A stretch of 64,000 nucleotides of DNA from Streptomyces sp. CNQ-509 (GTDB lineage Bacteria; Actinomycetota; Actinomycetes; Streptomycetales; Streptomycetaceae), in NCBI RefSeq assembly GCF_001011035.1, contig NZ_CP011492.1:1619501-1683500 (forward strand), written 5' to 3'. The notes under the pieces were generated by a model. It made no database searches, was not told the origin of the DNA, and saw only the letters and a program-made list of their open reading frames with translations. Numbering within the stretch: position 1 is the stretch's first letter; the number at the start of each line of letters is the position of its first letter. Shown here piece after piece: positions 8,536 to 16,834 of this stretch. The translations under genes were made by a program, and so were the position numbers.

Positions 8536-9129
8536 TCAGTGCCGGGTGCCGTCGCCGAGGCACAGCCCGGTGACAGCGCTCTGCAGCAGCGTGTGGACGA
8601 AGAGCAGCCCGAGCCCGCCGGGCTCGGCGGCGGCGATGCGGTGCGGGGTGAGGGAGTCGAACTGGGCGCTGTCCCCGGGGTCCAGCAGGTGCTCGCGGTC
8701 GCCGAGCACGAGCCGCATCCGCCCGTCGAGCACGTACAGCCACTCCTCGCCGGGATGGACCCGGACGAGATCGCGGTGCTCGGCGTCGTACGGCACGAAC
8801 ACCCGCAGCGCCTGCATCCCCCGGTCCGTCCCCCCGGCCTGCCGGTACGACCACCCCCCGGCCTCCCGCACCGGCACCTCGGCCCCCCGCACGACGGAGG
8901 TCTGCGCCGAGGACACCTCGCCGAGCAGCTCGGAAACCGTCGTACCGTAGACCCGGGCCAGCTTGAGCAGCACCGGCAGCGAGGGCTGCCGCTGCCCGGT
9001 CTCCAGCCGGGAGAGATGGGCCGGCGAAAGCTCGGCCCTGGCGGCCGCGGCCTCCAGCGTCAGCCCGGCCCGCCGGCGCAGCTCGCGCAGGTGGGGAGCC
9101 TGGGGATGCTCGGTGCTCATACCGCTCAT
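8536..9129 (-). CDS. XRE-cupin transcriptional regulator
   Basis: A 197-residue two-domain regulator. The N-terminal XRE helix-turn-helix (about residues 12-70) contains LTLEAAAARAELSPAHLSRLE and the recognition helix. The C-terminal cupin barrel (about 105-190) contains VHPGEEWLYVLDG and DSAQFDSLTPHRI, so a small-molecule or metal ligand probably tunes DNA binding. In-frame ATGs lie at 9127-9129 and 9118-9120 and neither has a clear Shine-Dalgarno, so the start could be 9 nt shorter. Two tandem 15-bp dyads sit just upstream and are likely autoregulatory operators. The downstream partner is a 41-residue membrane protein. Confidence 0.9.
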   Translation of the reverse strand: MSGMSTEHPQAPHLRELRRRAGLTLEAAAARAELSPAHLSRLETGQRQPSLPVLLKLARVYGTTVSELLGEVSSAQTSVVRGAEVPVREAGGWSYRQAGGTDRGMQALRVFVPYDAEHRDLVRVHPGEEWLYVLDGRMRLVLGDREHLLDPGDSAQFDSLTPHRIAAAEPGGLGLLFVHTLLQSAVTGLCLGDGTRH

Positions 9130-9143
9130 TGAGCCAGCGCACG

Positions 9144-9178
9144 TGCCTCAGAGTCAAATTTCTTGCCTCTCAGGCAAA
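9144..9178 (-). promoter_or_regulatory. Tandem 15-bp operator-like sites before the XRE-cupin gene
   Basis: Two related sites on the plus strand: TGCCTCAGAGTCAAA (9144-9158) and TGCCTCTCAGGCAAA (9164-9178). They share TGCCTC and CAAA with a 20-bp start-to-start spacing, about two helical turns. The second is a good dyad (TTGCCT-ctc-AGGCAA). They occupy the 57-bp gap before the regulator start and would cover its promoter, so autorepression or autoactivation is the natural reading. Confidence 0.6.
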
Positions 9179-9186
9179 AGACGGCC

Positions 9187-10428
9187 TCAGCCCAGCTCGT
9201 GGTCCAGGTACGTCCGCCACCGTGCCGTGAACTCCGTGAGGCTCGCGCCCAGCTCCGCGCGGAGAGCCGGGCCGACGGCCTTGTCGCGGGACTTCGCCCC
9301 GCCCACGGCGCGGTAGAGCGCCACGAGGTCGTCCGGGGTCCACTCGTCGGCGACCATCCGTGCCGCCAGCCACGCTTCGCCGTACGCCTCCGCCACCCGG
9401 TCGCCGTCGCCGCCCGTGGGGCGGGTGAAGTCGCCGTCGGCGGGGAGGGAGTCCGGCAGCCGGCCGGCGGCCACCGCGCGGGCGAGTTCGGGTGCGCCCT
9501 GGCGGGGGTCGCGGCCGGTGCCGCGGAAGGCGACCCAGTCCGCGAAGCCCTCGGAGAGCCAGAGGGGCGTGGCCGGGGAGGTGTCGGCGCGGGTGGCGAC
9601 GTGGACGGTCTCGTGGGTGAGGACGATGCGGCGCCCCAGGGTGCCGAGCGTGCCGTACGCCTCGGGGTTGACGACGACGCGGTCGGCTGGCGTGCGGTCC
9701 CGGTGCCGGCCGGTGGTGACGGCGGCGACACCCGCGTAGTCCGTGGGTCCCGCGCCGAGCAGTTCCCCCATCGCCGCCTGCGACGCGGGCACCACCACCA
9801 CGACGCGGCGCGCCCACGCGCCGCCCCACGCGGCGGAGACGTCGGGCACCGCGCGGTCGGCGACGGCGGCGATGCCGCGCAGGCGGGCCCCGGACTGGCC
9901 GGCGCCGAGCACGAGGCTGTGCGTGCCGCGTACGACGGTGAGCGGGCCCTGGTCCCACGGCTGCGGGCGGCTGCCGGGCGCCGGTCCCGCGACGTACCAG
10001 CGGCTGTCGCGGCGTACGAACTCCAGCCGCTGGCCGGCGGTCGCGTCGCCGGTGTCGTAGCCGCGGAGGCGGTAGGCCAGGCGGACGTCGGCGGTGGTGC
10101 GTTCCGCGGTGGCGGGCACGGTGGCGCGGGCCGGGTCGTCGAGGCGGAGGGTCCAGGCGGCGAGCGGGAGGGCGTCGAGGTTGCGGAAGACGGTGCGCTG
10201 CCGCTGCCGGTACGGGCCGGAGTGCGGGTCGACGGTGCGCAGGTACGCGGCCTCGTCGCCGTCGCGGACGGCGGCGGAGCGCTGCCGCAGCAGGTCGGCG
10301 ATGGCGCGGGTGGCGTCGCGGGGCTCGCCGTCCCCGCCGCCCCTGCCGTCCCTGCCGCACCCGCCGAGCAGCGCGGCGACCAGCCCGGCACAGAGCACCA
10401 GCACCACGGTCCGCCGCACGCCTGCCAC
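9187..10428 (-). CDS. Lipoprotein with a gluzincin-like HExxH metallopeptidase motif
   Basis: A 413-residue exported lipoprotein. The signal peptide ends in a lipobox LLGGC (Cys about residue 24). An NTF2-like N-terminal part (about 40-150) precedes a peptidase-like domain with LTHETVHVA (His-Glu about residues 272-276) and PLWLSEGFADWV about 18 residues later. This is the HExxH plus downstream Glu geometry of zinc gluzincins (M1-like fold). All three metal ligands and the general base are present, so an extracellular membrane-anchored peptidase is likely; its target is unknown. The GTG start at 10426-10428 has a TACGCT box (10436-10441) 7 nt before it and no Shine-Dalgarno, which suggests a leaderless mRNA. 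Confidence 0.8.
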   Translation of the reverse strand: MAGVRRTVVLVLCAGLVAALLGGCGRDGRGGGDGEPRDATRAIADLLRQRSAAVRDGDEAAYLRTVDPHSGPYRQRQRTVFRNLDALPLAAWTLRLDDPARATVPATAERTTADVRLAYRLRGYDTGDATAGQRLEFVRRDSRWYVAGPAPGSRPQPWDQGPLTVVRGTHSLVLGAGQSGARLRGIAAVADRAVPDVSAAWGGAWARRVVVVVPASQAAMGELLGAGPTDYAGVAAVTTGRHRDRTPADRVVVNPEAYGTLGTLGRRIVLTHETVHVATRADTSPATPLWLSEGFADWVAFRGTGRDPRQGAPELARAVAAGRLPDSLPADGDFTRPTGGDGDRVAEAYGEAWLAARMVADEWTPDDLVALYRAVGGAKSRDKAVGPALRAELGASLTEFTARWRTYLDHELG

Positions 10429-10524
10429 GCCGACGAGCGTACGTCGCTCCGGCGGGCGGGGGTGCGGCGCGGGTGACCGGGGCGGTGTTGTCAGAGGGGC
10501 GGCCTACCCTTGGGCGGGAGTGCG

Positions 10525-10551
10525 GGGGACGTAGGGGACGTAGGGGACGTA
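10525..10551 (+). repeat. Three tandem copies of a 9-bp repeat
   Basis: GGGGACGTA is repeated at 10525-10533, 10534-10542 and 10543-10551, in the 197-bp gap between the lipoprotein gene and the first NlpC/P60 gene. It is probably a slippage product; copy number may vary between strains. Confidence 0.75.
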
Positions 10552-10625
10552 AGGGGTGGCGGGGAGGTGGCGGGGATGTGGCAGGCGTGGGGGCGCGACG
10601 GCGATCCGCGCGCCCCCGTCCGGCT

Positions 10626-11666
10626 CTACGGCCGGGTCACCGAGGCCACCGGCATCATCCCCACCGGGTCGTAGCGCACCGACGCACCCGGGTACGGGGC
10701 GTGGACGACCTGGCCGCCGCCCACGTACATCGCCACGTGGCTCGCGTCCGCCCGGTACGTCACCAGGTCGCCCGGCTGCGCCTGGCCCAGCGGCACCTGG
10801 CGGCCCGCGTAGCGCTGCGCCTGCGACGTGCGCGGGATGGACACCCCGGCCTTGCCGTAGGCCCACTGCGTGAGGCCCGAGCAGTCGAACCCGCCGGGCG
10901 CCGCGCCGCCCCACACGTACGGGGTGCCGACCGCGCCCCGTGCCGCCGCCACCGCGAGCGCGCCGCGGCCGGAGGCCGGTGCCGGGGCGGGGTCGGGCGC
11001 CTGGGCGGAGCGGGAGGCGCGGTCGCGGCCGGTGCCGGGGCGCTCCTCCTTCGGCAGCGAGTTGAGGAGCCGCCGCGCCTCCGCGAGCCGGTCCGTGACC
11101 TCGCGCTTGTGCCCCGCCAGCGCGTCGCGTTCGCGCTCCAGGTCCGCGAGGGTGTCCCCGGCCCGTACCCGCTGCTGCTCCAGCCCGCGCTGGAGGCCGA
11201 CGAGTTGGCGCAGCCGGCCGCTCTGCCGGTTGCCGATGCGCTCCAGGGCGGCGGCCTTCTCCAGATAGCCCTCGGGGCTCTCCGAGAGGATCAGGGTCAG
11301 CTTCGGGTCGATGCCGCCGGAACGGTACTGCGCGCCGGCGAGCGAACCGAGTTCGGTGCGCATCCGGTTGATCCGGGCGAGGTCGCGGGCGGCGCGGTCC
11401 TGGAGCAGGGCCGCCTTGCGGCGCAGCTCCTCGGTGCGCTCCTTGGCCGCGTTGTACTTCTCGGTGGCCCGCTCTGCCTGGGCGTAGAGGTCGTGGACGC
11501 GCTCCCTGGCCGCGGCGTGGTCGTCGGGGGCGGCCAGGGCCGCGTCGGAGAGGCCGGAGAAGACGGCGGGCGAGCCGGACAGCGCCGCCGCCGCGGCGGC
11601 GGTGAGGACGCCGGTACGCAGCCGGCCGACACCGCAGGGCCGGGTGGATCGTCGATGTGCTGACAC
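10626..11666 (-). CDS. Secreted NlpC/P60 peptidoglycan hydrolase with coiled coil (RipA-like)
   Basis: A 346-residue exported wall hydrolase. A twin-basic signal peptide (about residues 1-40, ending near SGSPAVFSG) is followed by a long helical coiled coil (about 45-200, rich in Glu, Arg and Leu) and a C-terminal NlpC/P60 domain (about 235-346). The Cys is in FDCSGLTQWA, the first His in SHVAMYVGGGQ and the second in VVHAPYPG; these form the catalytic triad of endopeptidases cutting D-Glu-diamino-acid stems. The GTG at 11664-11666 aligns with the start of the neighbouring paralogue; a GTG 18 nt further upstream is also possible. It forms a tandem pair with the next gene. Confidence 0.88.
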   Translation of the reverse strand: MSAHRRSTRPCGVGRLRTGVLTAAAAAALSGSPAVFSGLSDAALAAPDDHAAARERVHDLYAQAERATEKYNAAKERTEELRRKAALLQDRAARDLARINRMRTELGSLAGAQYRSGGIDPKLTLILSESPEGYLEKAAALERIGNRQSGRLRQLVGLQRGLEQQRVRAGDTLADLERERDALAGHKREVTDRLAEARRLLNSLPKEERPGTGRDRASRSAQAPDPAPAPASGRGALAVAAARGAVGTPYVWGGAAPGGFDCSGLTQWAYGKAGVSIPRTSQAQRYAGRQVPLGQAQPGDLVTYRADASHVAMYVGGGQVVHAPYPGASVRYDPVGMMPVASVTRP

Positions 11667-11846
11667 GCGGCAGACAGTAACCACGCGACTACGCGCCGAC
11701 CAAGAACCGCCCCCGGGCGCGATGTCGGCGCCCGGGTGCCGACGCAGGTCACCCGCGGGACGTTCGAAACGCGCGGTGTCGGCAATTCGCCCGAACGGGC
11801 GGCACGGTGCCCGTAACGAAAGCCGCGGCGGGCGCCGCGGCCGGCG

Positions 11847-12869
11847 TCAGACGCGCGCGCCCCACATGAACGGCATGTTCCCGACGGCCTCGTAGCGGAC
11901 GACCGCGCCCGGCTTCGGGGCGTGGATGATCTGGCCGTTGCCCGCATAGATGCCGACGTGGTGCAGGTCGCTGTAGAAGAACACGAGGTCCCCGGGCTGG
12001 AGCTGGCTGACCGAGGATATCCGGGTGCCGACGTTGGCCTGGTCCTGCGAGATGCGCGGCAGCGCGACGCCGGCCTGCGAGAAGGCCCAGCCGGTGAGGC
12101 CCGAGCAGTCGAAGGAGCTGGGGCCGGTGGCGCCGTAGACGTACGGGGCGCCCAGCTTGCTCTGCGCGGCGGACAGGGCGGCCGCGCCGTGGGAGGAGCC
12201 GGGGGCGACGTCGCCGAGGTCGACGCGGTCCTCCGCCTCGCGGCTGGCGCGCTGCTCCTCTTCGGCGAGCGCGGCCTGCTCCTCCTCGGTGAGCTGGTTG
12301 AGCAGCGCGCGGGCGTCGCTCAGCTTGTCCTGGACCTTCTTCTTCTGGGAGCCCAGCTCCTTGCGGGTCTCCTCCAGGTCCTTGAGCTTTGCGCTCGCCT
12401 CCTGGCGCTGCTGCGCGAGGCTGCGCTGCTTGTCGGCGATGCGTTCCAGCGACTCGGCCTGCTTGCCGCTGACCCGGTCCATCGTGGACGCCTTGTCCAG
12501 GTAGGTGTCCGGGTCGGCGGAGAGGAAGAGCTGCACGGAGGGGTCGATGCTGCCGCTGCGGTACTGGGCGGTGGCCAGCGAACCGAGGCCGTCGCGGAGG
12601 TCGTTGAGCTCCTGCTGGCCGCGGGCGGCCTTGTCCTGGAGCTCCTTGACGTCCTCTTCGAGCTTGTCCTGCCGCTCCTTGGCGCCGTTGTACTTCTCCG
12701 TGGCGCGCTCGGCGTCCTCGTACAGGTTGTCGACCTGCCGCTTGACGTCGTCCTTGTCGGGGGCGGCTTGCGCGCTCTGGGTGGAGAGGGCGACGGCCGC
12801 GGCGGCGGTCGCGGTGAAGACGGTGACCCTGGCCCGGTTCGGCTGCTTCGGTCGACGGTGGGACGCCAC
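11847..12869 (-). CDS. Secreted NlpC/P60 peptidoglycan hydrolase with coiled coil (RipA-like)
   Basis: A 340-residue paralogue of the gene at 10626-11666. The signal peptide (VASHRRPKQPNRARV then a hydrophobic Ala/Thr/Val stretch, cleavage after QSAQA near residue 35) precedes a coiled coil (about 40-215) with DKDDVKRQVDNLYEDAE and a terminal NlpC/P60 domain. The domain has FDCSGLTGWAF, LHHVGIYAGNGQ and IIHAPKPG, so the Cys-His-His triad is complete. GAGGAG lies 10 nt before GTG 12867-12869. It has its own promoter with a leader of about 110 nt. Related Streptomyces hydrolases act in germination and sporulation, and some are under riboswitch control, but I could not match a riboswitch here. 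Confidence 0.9.
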   Translation of the reverse strand: MASHRRPKQPNRARVTVFTATAAAAVALSTQSAQAAPDKDDVKRQVDNLYEDAERATEKYNGAKERQDKLEEDVKELQDKAARGQQELNDLRDGLGSLATAQYRSGSIDPSVQLFLSADPDTYLDKASTMDRVSGKQAESLERIADKQRSLAQQRQEASAKLKDLEETRKELGSQKKKVQDKLSDARALLNQLTEEEQAALAEEEQRASREAEDRVDLGDVAPGSSHGAAALSAAQSKLGAPYVYGATGPSSFDCSGLTGWAFSQAGVALPRISQDQANVGTRISSVSQLQPGDLVFFYSDLHHVGIYAGNGQIIHAPKPGAVVRYEAVGNMPFMWGARV

Positions 12870-13175
12870 GAAGGCGAGCTCCTCTTCCTCCAGCCGCCCG
12901 ACCGTGGCTTTGGGGATGCCCCGGTACCGGCGGGACCTTCGCCATCGCCCCGGATGAGCGATCGACTGCACGAAGGTTCGGGCCAGACACTAACGAGGCA
13001 CGGGCGATCCGTTCAAATCCCTCCGGCAAAAAAGTCCCCCCGAAGCGCGTTTCTTTACTCACATCACACGGCCAGTAGTCACTGTTCGACAACGAGTTGG
13101 ACTCGGAGCGGCGAACTGTCCGTACCCGCGAGGGACGGCGGGGTTGTCCGAACTCGCCCGTGTTTCCCCGGGTTG
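12870..13175. other. Leader and promoter region of the second NlpC/P60 gene
   Basis: This 306-bp non-coding stretch holds the transcript leader of the hydrolase gene (about 12870-12980), its promoter and about 155 bp downstream of the stop of the 13176 gene's neighbour with no recognisable feature. The leader contains short GC-rich self-complementary segments (around 12915-12945). I compared it with the c-di-AMP (ydaO) riboswitch known for such genes and did not find a convincing match. Confidence 0.4.
12987..13016 (-). promoter_or_regulatory. Predicted promoter of the second NlpC/P60 gene
   Basis: On the minus strand TTGAAC (13011-13016) and TAGTGT (12987-12992) are separated by 18 nt and fit the vegetative -35/-10 pattern. 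Transcription would begin near 12980, giving a leader of about 110 nt. Confidence 0.55.
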
Positions 13176-14534
13176 TCAGCTCCGGGCGAGCCGCTTGAGG
13201 AGCAGCGCGGACGATACGGGCCGGGCGCCCGCGGCGGCGACGCCGTCGGCGACCTCGCGGTCGGCGGAGACCACCACGACGGGTCTGCCGGTGGGTTCGG
13301 CCCGGACGAGCCGGCGGATCAGCTCGTCCGCGGTCTCCCCCGGCTTGCTGAAGAGCACCCGCACCCCGCGAGGCGGCGCGAGCAGCACCGGCGCGGCCAG
13401 CTCCGCGCCGTCGAACACGCACGTCACCTCCGCACCCGTCTGCGCGGCGAGGCCGGCGAGGCCGCCGAGGAGACGCAGGCGCTGCTTCTCCAACGGGAGC
13501 GTGGGATAGCCGGTCTTGGTGACGTTGTAGCCGTCGACGACCATGTGCGCCTGCGGCAGCGCGAGCAGTTGGTCGAGGAGCGCCGGGTCGGTGGCGGAGA
13601 GGGCGCGGGCGGCCACGTCCTTCGGCGAGATCGTGCCGGGCTCGACCGCGCCGACGGTGTCCGCGGGGGTCATCCGGGTGGGCGGCAGGGCGAGTTCGCG
13701 GCGGAGCCCCTGGGCGGCGTCGAGCACGGTGTCGAGGAGGAGGCGTACGCGCATGTCCTCCACGCTGCGCCCCTCGCGGGCGGCCCGGCGGCTGGCCTCC
13801 AGACCGGACTCGGCCTCGCCGAGGCGGGCGCGGAGGCGGCGGGCCTCGCTCTCGGCGGCGGCCAGGTGGGCGGCGGCCTCCTCGCGTCCCGCGGCGGCCT
13901 CCTGCTGGAGCTTGCGGACGGCGGCCTCGCCGCGCTTGACGTCGCTGAGCGCGCTGCGCAGCCGGCGGTGCAGGCCCTCGTTCTCGCGGCGCAGCGCCTC
14001 CAGTTCGTGCCGGGTGCGCTCCGACTCGCCGCGGGCGGCGGCGCGGGCCTCGGAGAGCTCCGTACGCAGCCGGGCCAGCTCGCGGGCGGCCTCCTCGCCG
14101 GCCCGCTCGGCGCCGGCGCGCTGCTCCTCCTCGCCGGCGGCGGCGATGAGCTTGACCCAGCCGGGGGGCCGCAGCAGGTACGCGAGGGCCGCGACGTCGA
14201 CGGGCTCGGCGGCGGCCGGCGGGCTGCCGCCGCGCAGCGCGGCGGCCAGCTCGGGCTGGAGCTCGGCGGCCCGCAGGGCGATCCGCTCGCGGAAGGCGGC
14301 GTCGGCCGCCAGCGCGGCGGCGATGGCGTTGCCGGCGAGCTTGACGCGGCGGGACGGGGTGAAGCGGGCGTACTGCCGCAACTGCGGCGGCAGCTCCGCG
14401 ACGGTCAGGCCGCCGAAGGACTCGTCGGCCAGGGTGACGATCCGGCGGCGCACCCCCTCGGGCAGCGGGCCGTCGAGCACCTCGGCCGCGTCCTCGTCGG
14501 AGGAGACGCCCGAGCCTTCCCTCGGCTCCACCAC
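13176..14534 (-). CDS. NYN (YacP-like) RNase-fold protein with N-terminal coiled coil
   Basis: A 452-residue cytosolic protein. The N-terminal 130 residues are helical, followed by a long coiled coil (about 135-270, rich in Glu, Arg and Ala) and a C-terminal NYN domain of the YacP/Rae1 kind (about 330-452). The NYN part opens with MVVDGYNVT, whose Asp is the first metal-binding acid. It is followed by CVFDGAE and a late VVVSADREVAD, so the conserved acids of this PIN-like ribonuclease fold are present. RNA cleavage or binding is the expected role. Two adjacent GTG codons (14532-14534 and 14529-14531) can start it. It diverges from the Lrp-domain gene. Confidence 0.85.
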   Translation of the reverse strand: MVEPREGSGVSSDEDAAEVLDGPLPEGVRRRIVTLADESFGGLTVAELPPQLRQYARFTPSRRVKLAGNAIAAALAADAAFRERIALRAAELQPELAAALRGGSPPAAAEPVDVAALAYLLRPPGWVKLIAAAGEEEQRAGAERAGEEAARELARLRTELSEARAAARGESERTRHELEALRRENEGLHRRLRSALSDVKRGEAAVRKLQQEAAAGREEAAAHLAAAESEARRLRARLGEAESGLEASRRAAREGRSVEDMRVRLLLDTVLDAAQGLRRELALPPTRMTPADTVGAVEPGTISPKDVAARALSATDPALLDQLLALPQAHMVVDGYNVTKTGYPTLPLEKQRLRLLGGLAGLAAQTGAEVTCVFDGAELAAPVLLAPPRGVRVLFSKPGETADELIRRLVRAEPTGRPVVVVSADREVADGVAAAGARPVSSALLLKRLARS

Positions 14535-14711
14535 CGGTCACCCTTCCGCTTCAGCGATCCCCGCGGCTTCGGCCGGTCCTTCCGGCGCCGGCGCCGGCCC
14601 GGCGCACCGACCTCGTCGCAGGCCGTGCCCCCACCCTACGACCTGGAGCGAGGTCTTAGGCAGACAGATAGAGTGAGCGCCGCACGCGGGTCCGAGAGGG
14701 AGAGCGCACAC

Positions 14712-14993
14712 ATGATCACTGCGATCGTTCTGATCAACACCGACGTGGACCGCATTCCCGAGATCGCGGAGTCGATCGCCGCGATCGACGGGGTCAGCGA
14801 GGTGTACTCGGTCACGGGGGCGCACGACCTGATCGCCATCGTCCGGGTGGCGCGCCACGACGATCTGGCCGACGTGATCCCGGGCCGGATCAGCAAGGTC
14901 CCGGGCGTGGCGGGGACCGAGACGCACATCTCCTTCCGTACGTACTCGCAGCACGACCTCGAAGCCGCGTTCGCCATCGGCCTGGAGGAGTAG
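14712..14993 (+). CDS. Stand-alone Lrp/AsnC ligand-binding (RAM) domain protein
   Basis: A 93-residue protein that consists only of the alpha/beta-sandwich effector domain of Lrp/AsnC regulators. It starts MITAIVLINTDVDRIPEIAE, and contains the ligand loop VTGAHDLIAIVRV (about residues 36-48) and the final helix after HISFRTYSQ. There is no helix-turn-helix, so it cannot bind DNA alone. Such stand-alone proteins assemble into octamers or co-assemble with full-length Lrp proteins and may buffer or sense amino acids; that role is inferred. ATG 14712 follows a purine-rich GAGAGGGAGAG. A TAGAGT box at 14669-14674 is a candidate -10. Confidence 0.92.
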   Translation: MITAIVLINTDVDRIPEIAESIAAIDGVSEVYSVTGAHDLIAIVRVARHDDLADVIPGRISKVPGVAGTETHISFRTYSQHDLEAAFAIGLEE

Positions 14994-15079
14994 CGGGGTG
15001 CGCGCTCGGGGCCGTAGATGAAGAATCTCTCATCCGTCCTTCACGCTGTACGGCATCCGCCGGCCGCAGCCTCGGACAC

Positions 15080-15415
15080 ATGGCTTTCTCGAAGCGCATG
15101 GCCGCACTGACCGCCGTGGTGGCGATCCCGCTGGGCATCGCCGCGACCAGCTACGCCCTGACCGACGACCCGGAGGACCCCGCTCCGCCCGCCCGGGTGG
15201 AGATGGAGGGAGGCACGTCCTCCCCGCCGGGGTCCGCCTCACCGTCGACCGGCACGTCCCCCGGCGAGGAGACGGGCAAGGAGACGGTCTCGCCGCCGCC
15301 TGTGCGCGACGGCCCCACCACGGATCCGTCGGGCAGCGCGAGCGGTGACGACGACGCCGACGACACGGGGGACGACTCCGGCGGCGGCAACGACGACGAT
15401 GAGTTCGACGACTGA
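15080..15415 (+). CDS. Small secreted or anchored acidic protein
   Basis: A 111-residue protein with a short basic start (MAFSKRM), one hydrophobic segment (about residues 8-27) ending near ATSYA, and a long Pro/Ser/Gly-rich tail that becomes strongly acidic (DDDADDTGDDSGGGNDDDEFDD in pieces, about 90-111). It looks like an exported, unfolded, possibly cation-binding protein. I do not recognise a family with known function. It ends 4 nt before the histidine kinase ATG, so it is translationally linked to that kinase and could be a periplasmic accessory or sensor input. Similar small hydrophilic secreted proteins occur at this position in Streptomyces, from memory. Confidence 0.75.
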   Translation: MAFSKRMAALTAVVAIPLGIAATSYALTDDPEDPAPPARVEMEGGTSSPPGSASPSTGTSPGEETGKETVSPPPVRDGPTTDPSGSASGDDDADDTGDDSGGGNDDDEFDD

Positions 15416-15418
15416 TCG

Positions 15419-16834
15419 ATGATCTCCGCGCGTGCCCGCATCCTCCTTCTCCTGCTGGTGGTGATGGCGGCGGCCCTCGCCGCCGTCGCCGGCACCACCC
15501 GCTCCATCCTGCTGCGCGACCTGGAGCACCGGGTCGACCGGCTGCTGGCACAGGAGACGCGGGAGTTCGCCAGCCTCTACGAGCGGGGCGTCGACCCGGA
15601 GACGAGCCGCCCCTTCACCGACCCGGAAAGGCTGCTGACGGTCTTCCTGGAGCGGCAGTACGCCGACCCGGACGAGGAGCTGCTGGGCCTGGTGCGCCAG
15701 CGCGGCGACGGGCCGAAGCAACTCGTCCAGCCGCGGGACCTGACGATGTCCCGGCAGCTGGAGAACGACAAGGCGGGCCGCCGGACGATCTTCGAGTCCG
15801 GCGACCGCACGGGCTTTCTCGACCGGCCCTCGGGCGAGGTGCGCTGGGCCAAGGCCGGCATCGGCGCGAAGGAGGAGCCGGACGCGGCGGCGTTCGTCGT
15901 GGCCATCCACACCGAGCGCGAACGCGAACAGGTGAGCGATGTGTTCGTCATCATGCTGATGATCTCGGCCATGGCGCTGGTGGTCGTCAGCGCCATCGGC
16001 TGGGCGGTGGCGGGCCGGATCCTCGCGCCCGTACGGCTGGTGGGACAGACCGCCGCGCAGTTGACGGAGCAGGACCTGACCCGGCGGATCCCGGTGCGCG
16101 GGCGCGCCGACCGGGACGAGACGGCGGCGCTCGCCGCGACCTTCAACGCCATGCTGGACCGGCTGGAGCGGGCGTTCGCCGCCCAGCGGGAGTTCGTCGA
16201 CGACGCCGGGCACGAGCTGCGTACGCCCATCACCATCGTGCGCGGGCACCTGGAGCTGATGGGCGAGGACCCGGCGGAGCGCGAGGAGACGCTGCGGCTG
16301 GTCACCGACGAGCTGGACCGGATGACCCGGATCGTGGAGGACCTGCTGCTGCTCGCCAAGGCCGAGCGGCCGGACTTCGTCCAGCCGGAGCCGGTGCAGT
16401 TGGCGGAGCTGACCGCGGACGTGTTCGTCAAGGCCAGGACCCTCGGCGAGCGGGACTGGGAGCTGAGCGAGGTCGCCGAGGGCGAGACGCGCCTCGACCC
16501 GCAGCGCGTCACGCAGGCCATGGTGCAGCTCGCCCAGAACGCGGTGCAGCACACCGCGCCCGGCGGGCGCATCCGGATCGGCTCGCGGACCGCGGAAGGA
16601 CACGTCGAGCTGTACGTCGCCGACAGCGGCCCCGGCATCCCGCCGCAGGACGCCGGCCTCATCTTCGAACGTTTCCGCCGCGGCACCGCGCGCCGCGGCT
16701 CCCGCGGCGGCGGCGCGGGCCTGGGCCTGGCCATCGTCAGGGCCATCGCGGAAGGCCACCGCGGCCACGTCGAACTCAGCCCCACCGACGGCGGCGGGGC
16801 CACCTTCACCCTGATCCTTCAGGAGGGTCTGTGA
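15419..16834 (+). CDS. Sensor histidine kinase, HAMP-HisKA type
   Basis: A 471-residue membrane kinase. TM1 (about residues 8-27), an extracytoplasmic sensor region (about 28-175), TM2 (about 176-198), a HAMP linker (about 199-250), a HisKA domain with FVDDAGHELRTPITIVRGH (phospho-His about residue 265), then HATPase_c with the N box (QLAQNAVQHT), G1 (ADSGPGIP) and G2 (GGAGLGLAIV). All catalytic boxes are intact. Its stop overlaps the start of the adjacent response regulator, which is broken, so this kinase may lack its cognate partner. It is probably cotranscribed with the small acidic secreted protein upstream. Confidence 0.93.
   Translation: MISARARILLLLLVVMAAALAAVAGTTRSILLRDLEHRVDRLLAQETREFASLYERGVDPETSRPFTDPERLLTVFLERQYADPDEELLGLVRQRGDGPKQLVQPRDLTMSRQLENDKAGRRTIFESGDRTGFLDRPSGEVRWAKAGIGAKEEPDAAAFVVAIHTEREREQVSDVFVIMLMISAMALVVVSAIGWAVAGRILAPVRLVGQTAAQLTEQDLTRRIPVRGRADRDETAALAATFNAMLDRLERAFAAQREFVDDAGHELRTPITIVRGHLELMGEDPAEREETLRLVTDELDRMTRIVEDLLLLAKAERPDFVQPEPVQLAELTADVFVKARTLGERDWELSEVAEGETRLDPQRVTQAMVQLAQNAVQHTAPGGRIRIGSRTAEGHVELYVADSGPGIPPQDAGLIFERFRRGTARRGSRGGGAGLGLAIVRAIAEGHRGHVELSPTDGGGATFTLILQEGL

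Noticed and set aside
12870..12985. Possible c-di-AMP (ydaO) riboswitch before the NlpC/P60 gene
   Set aside because: Such genes can have one in Streptomyces, and the leader has GGGGCGA and AAGCC fragments, but the ordered consensus elements are not all present and the leader is short.
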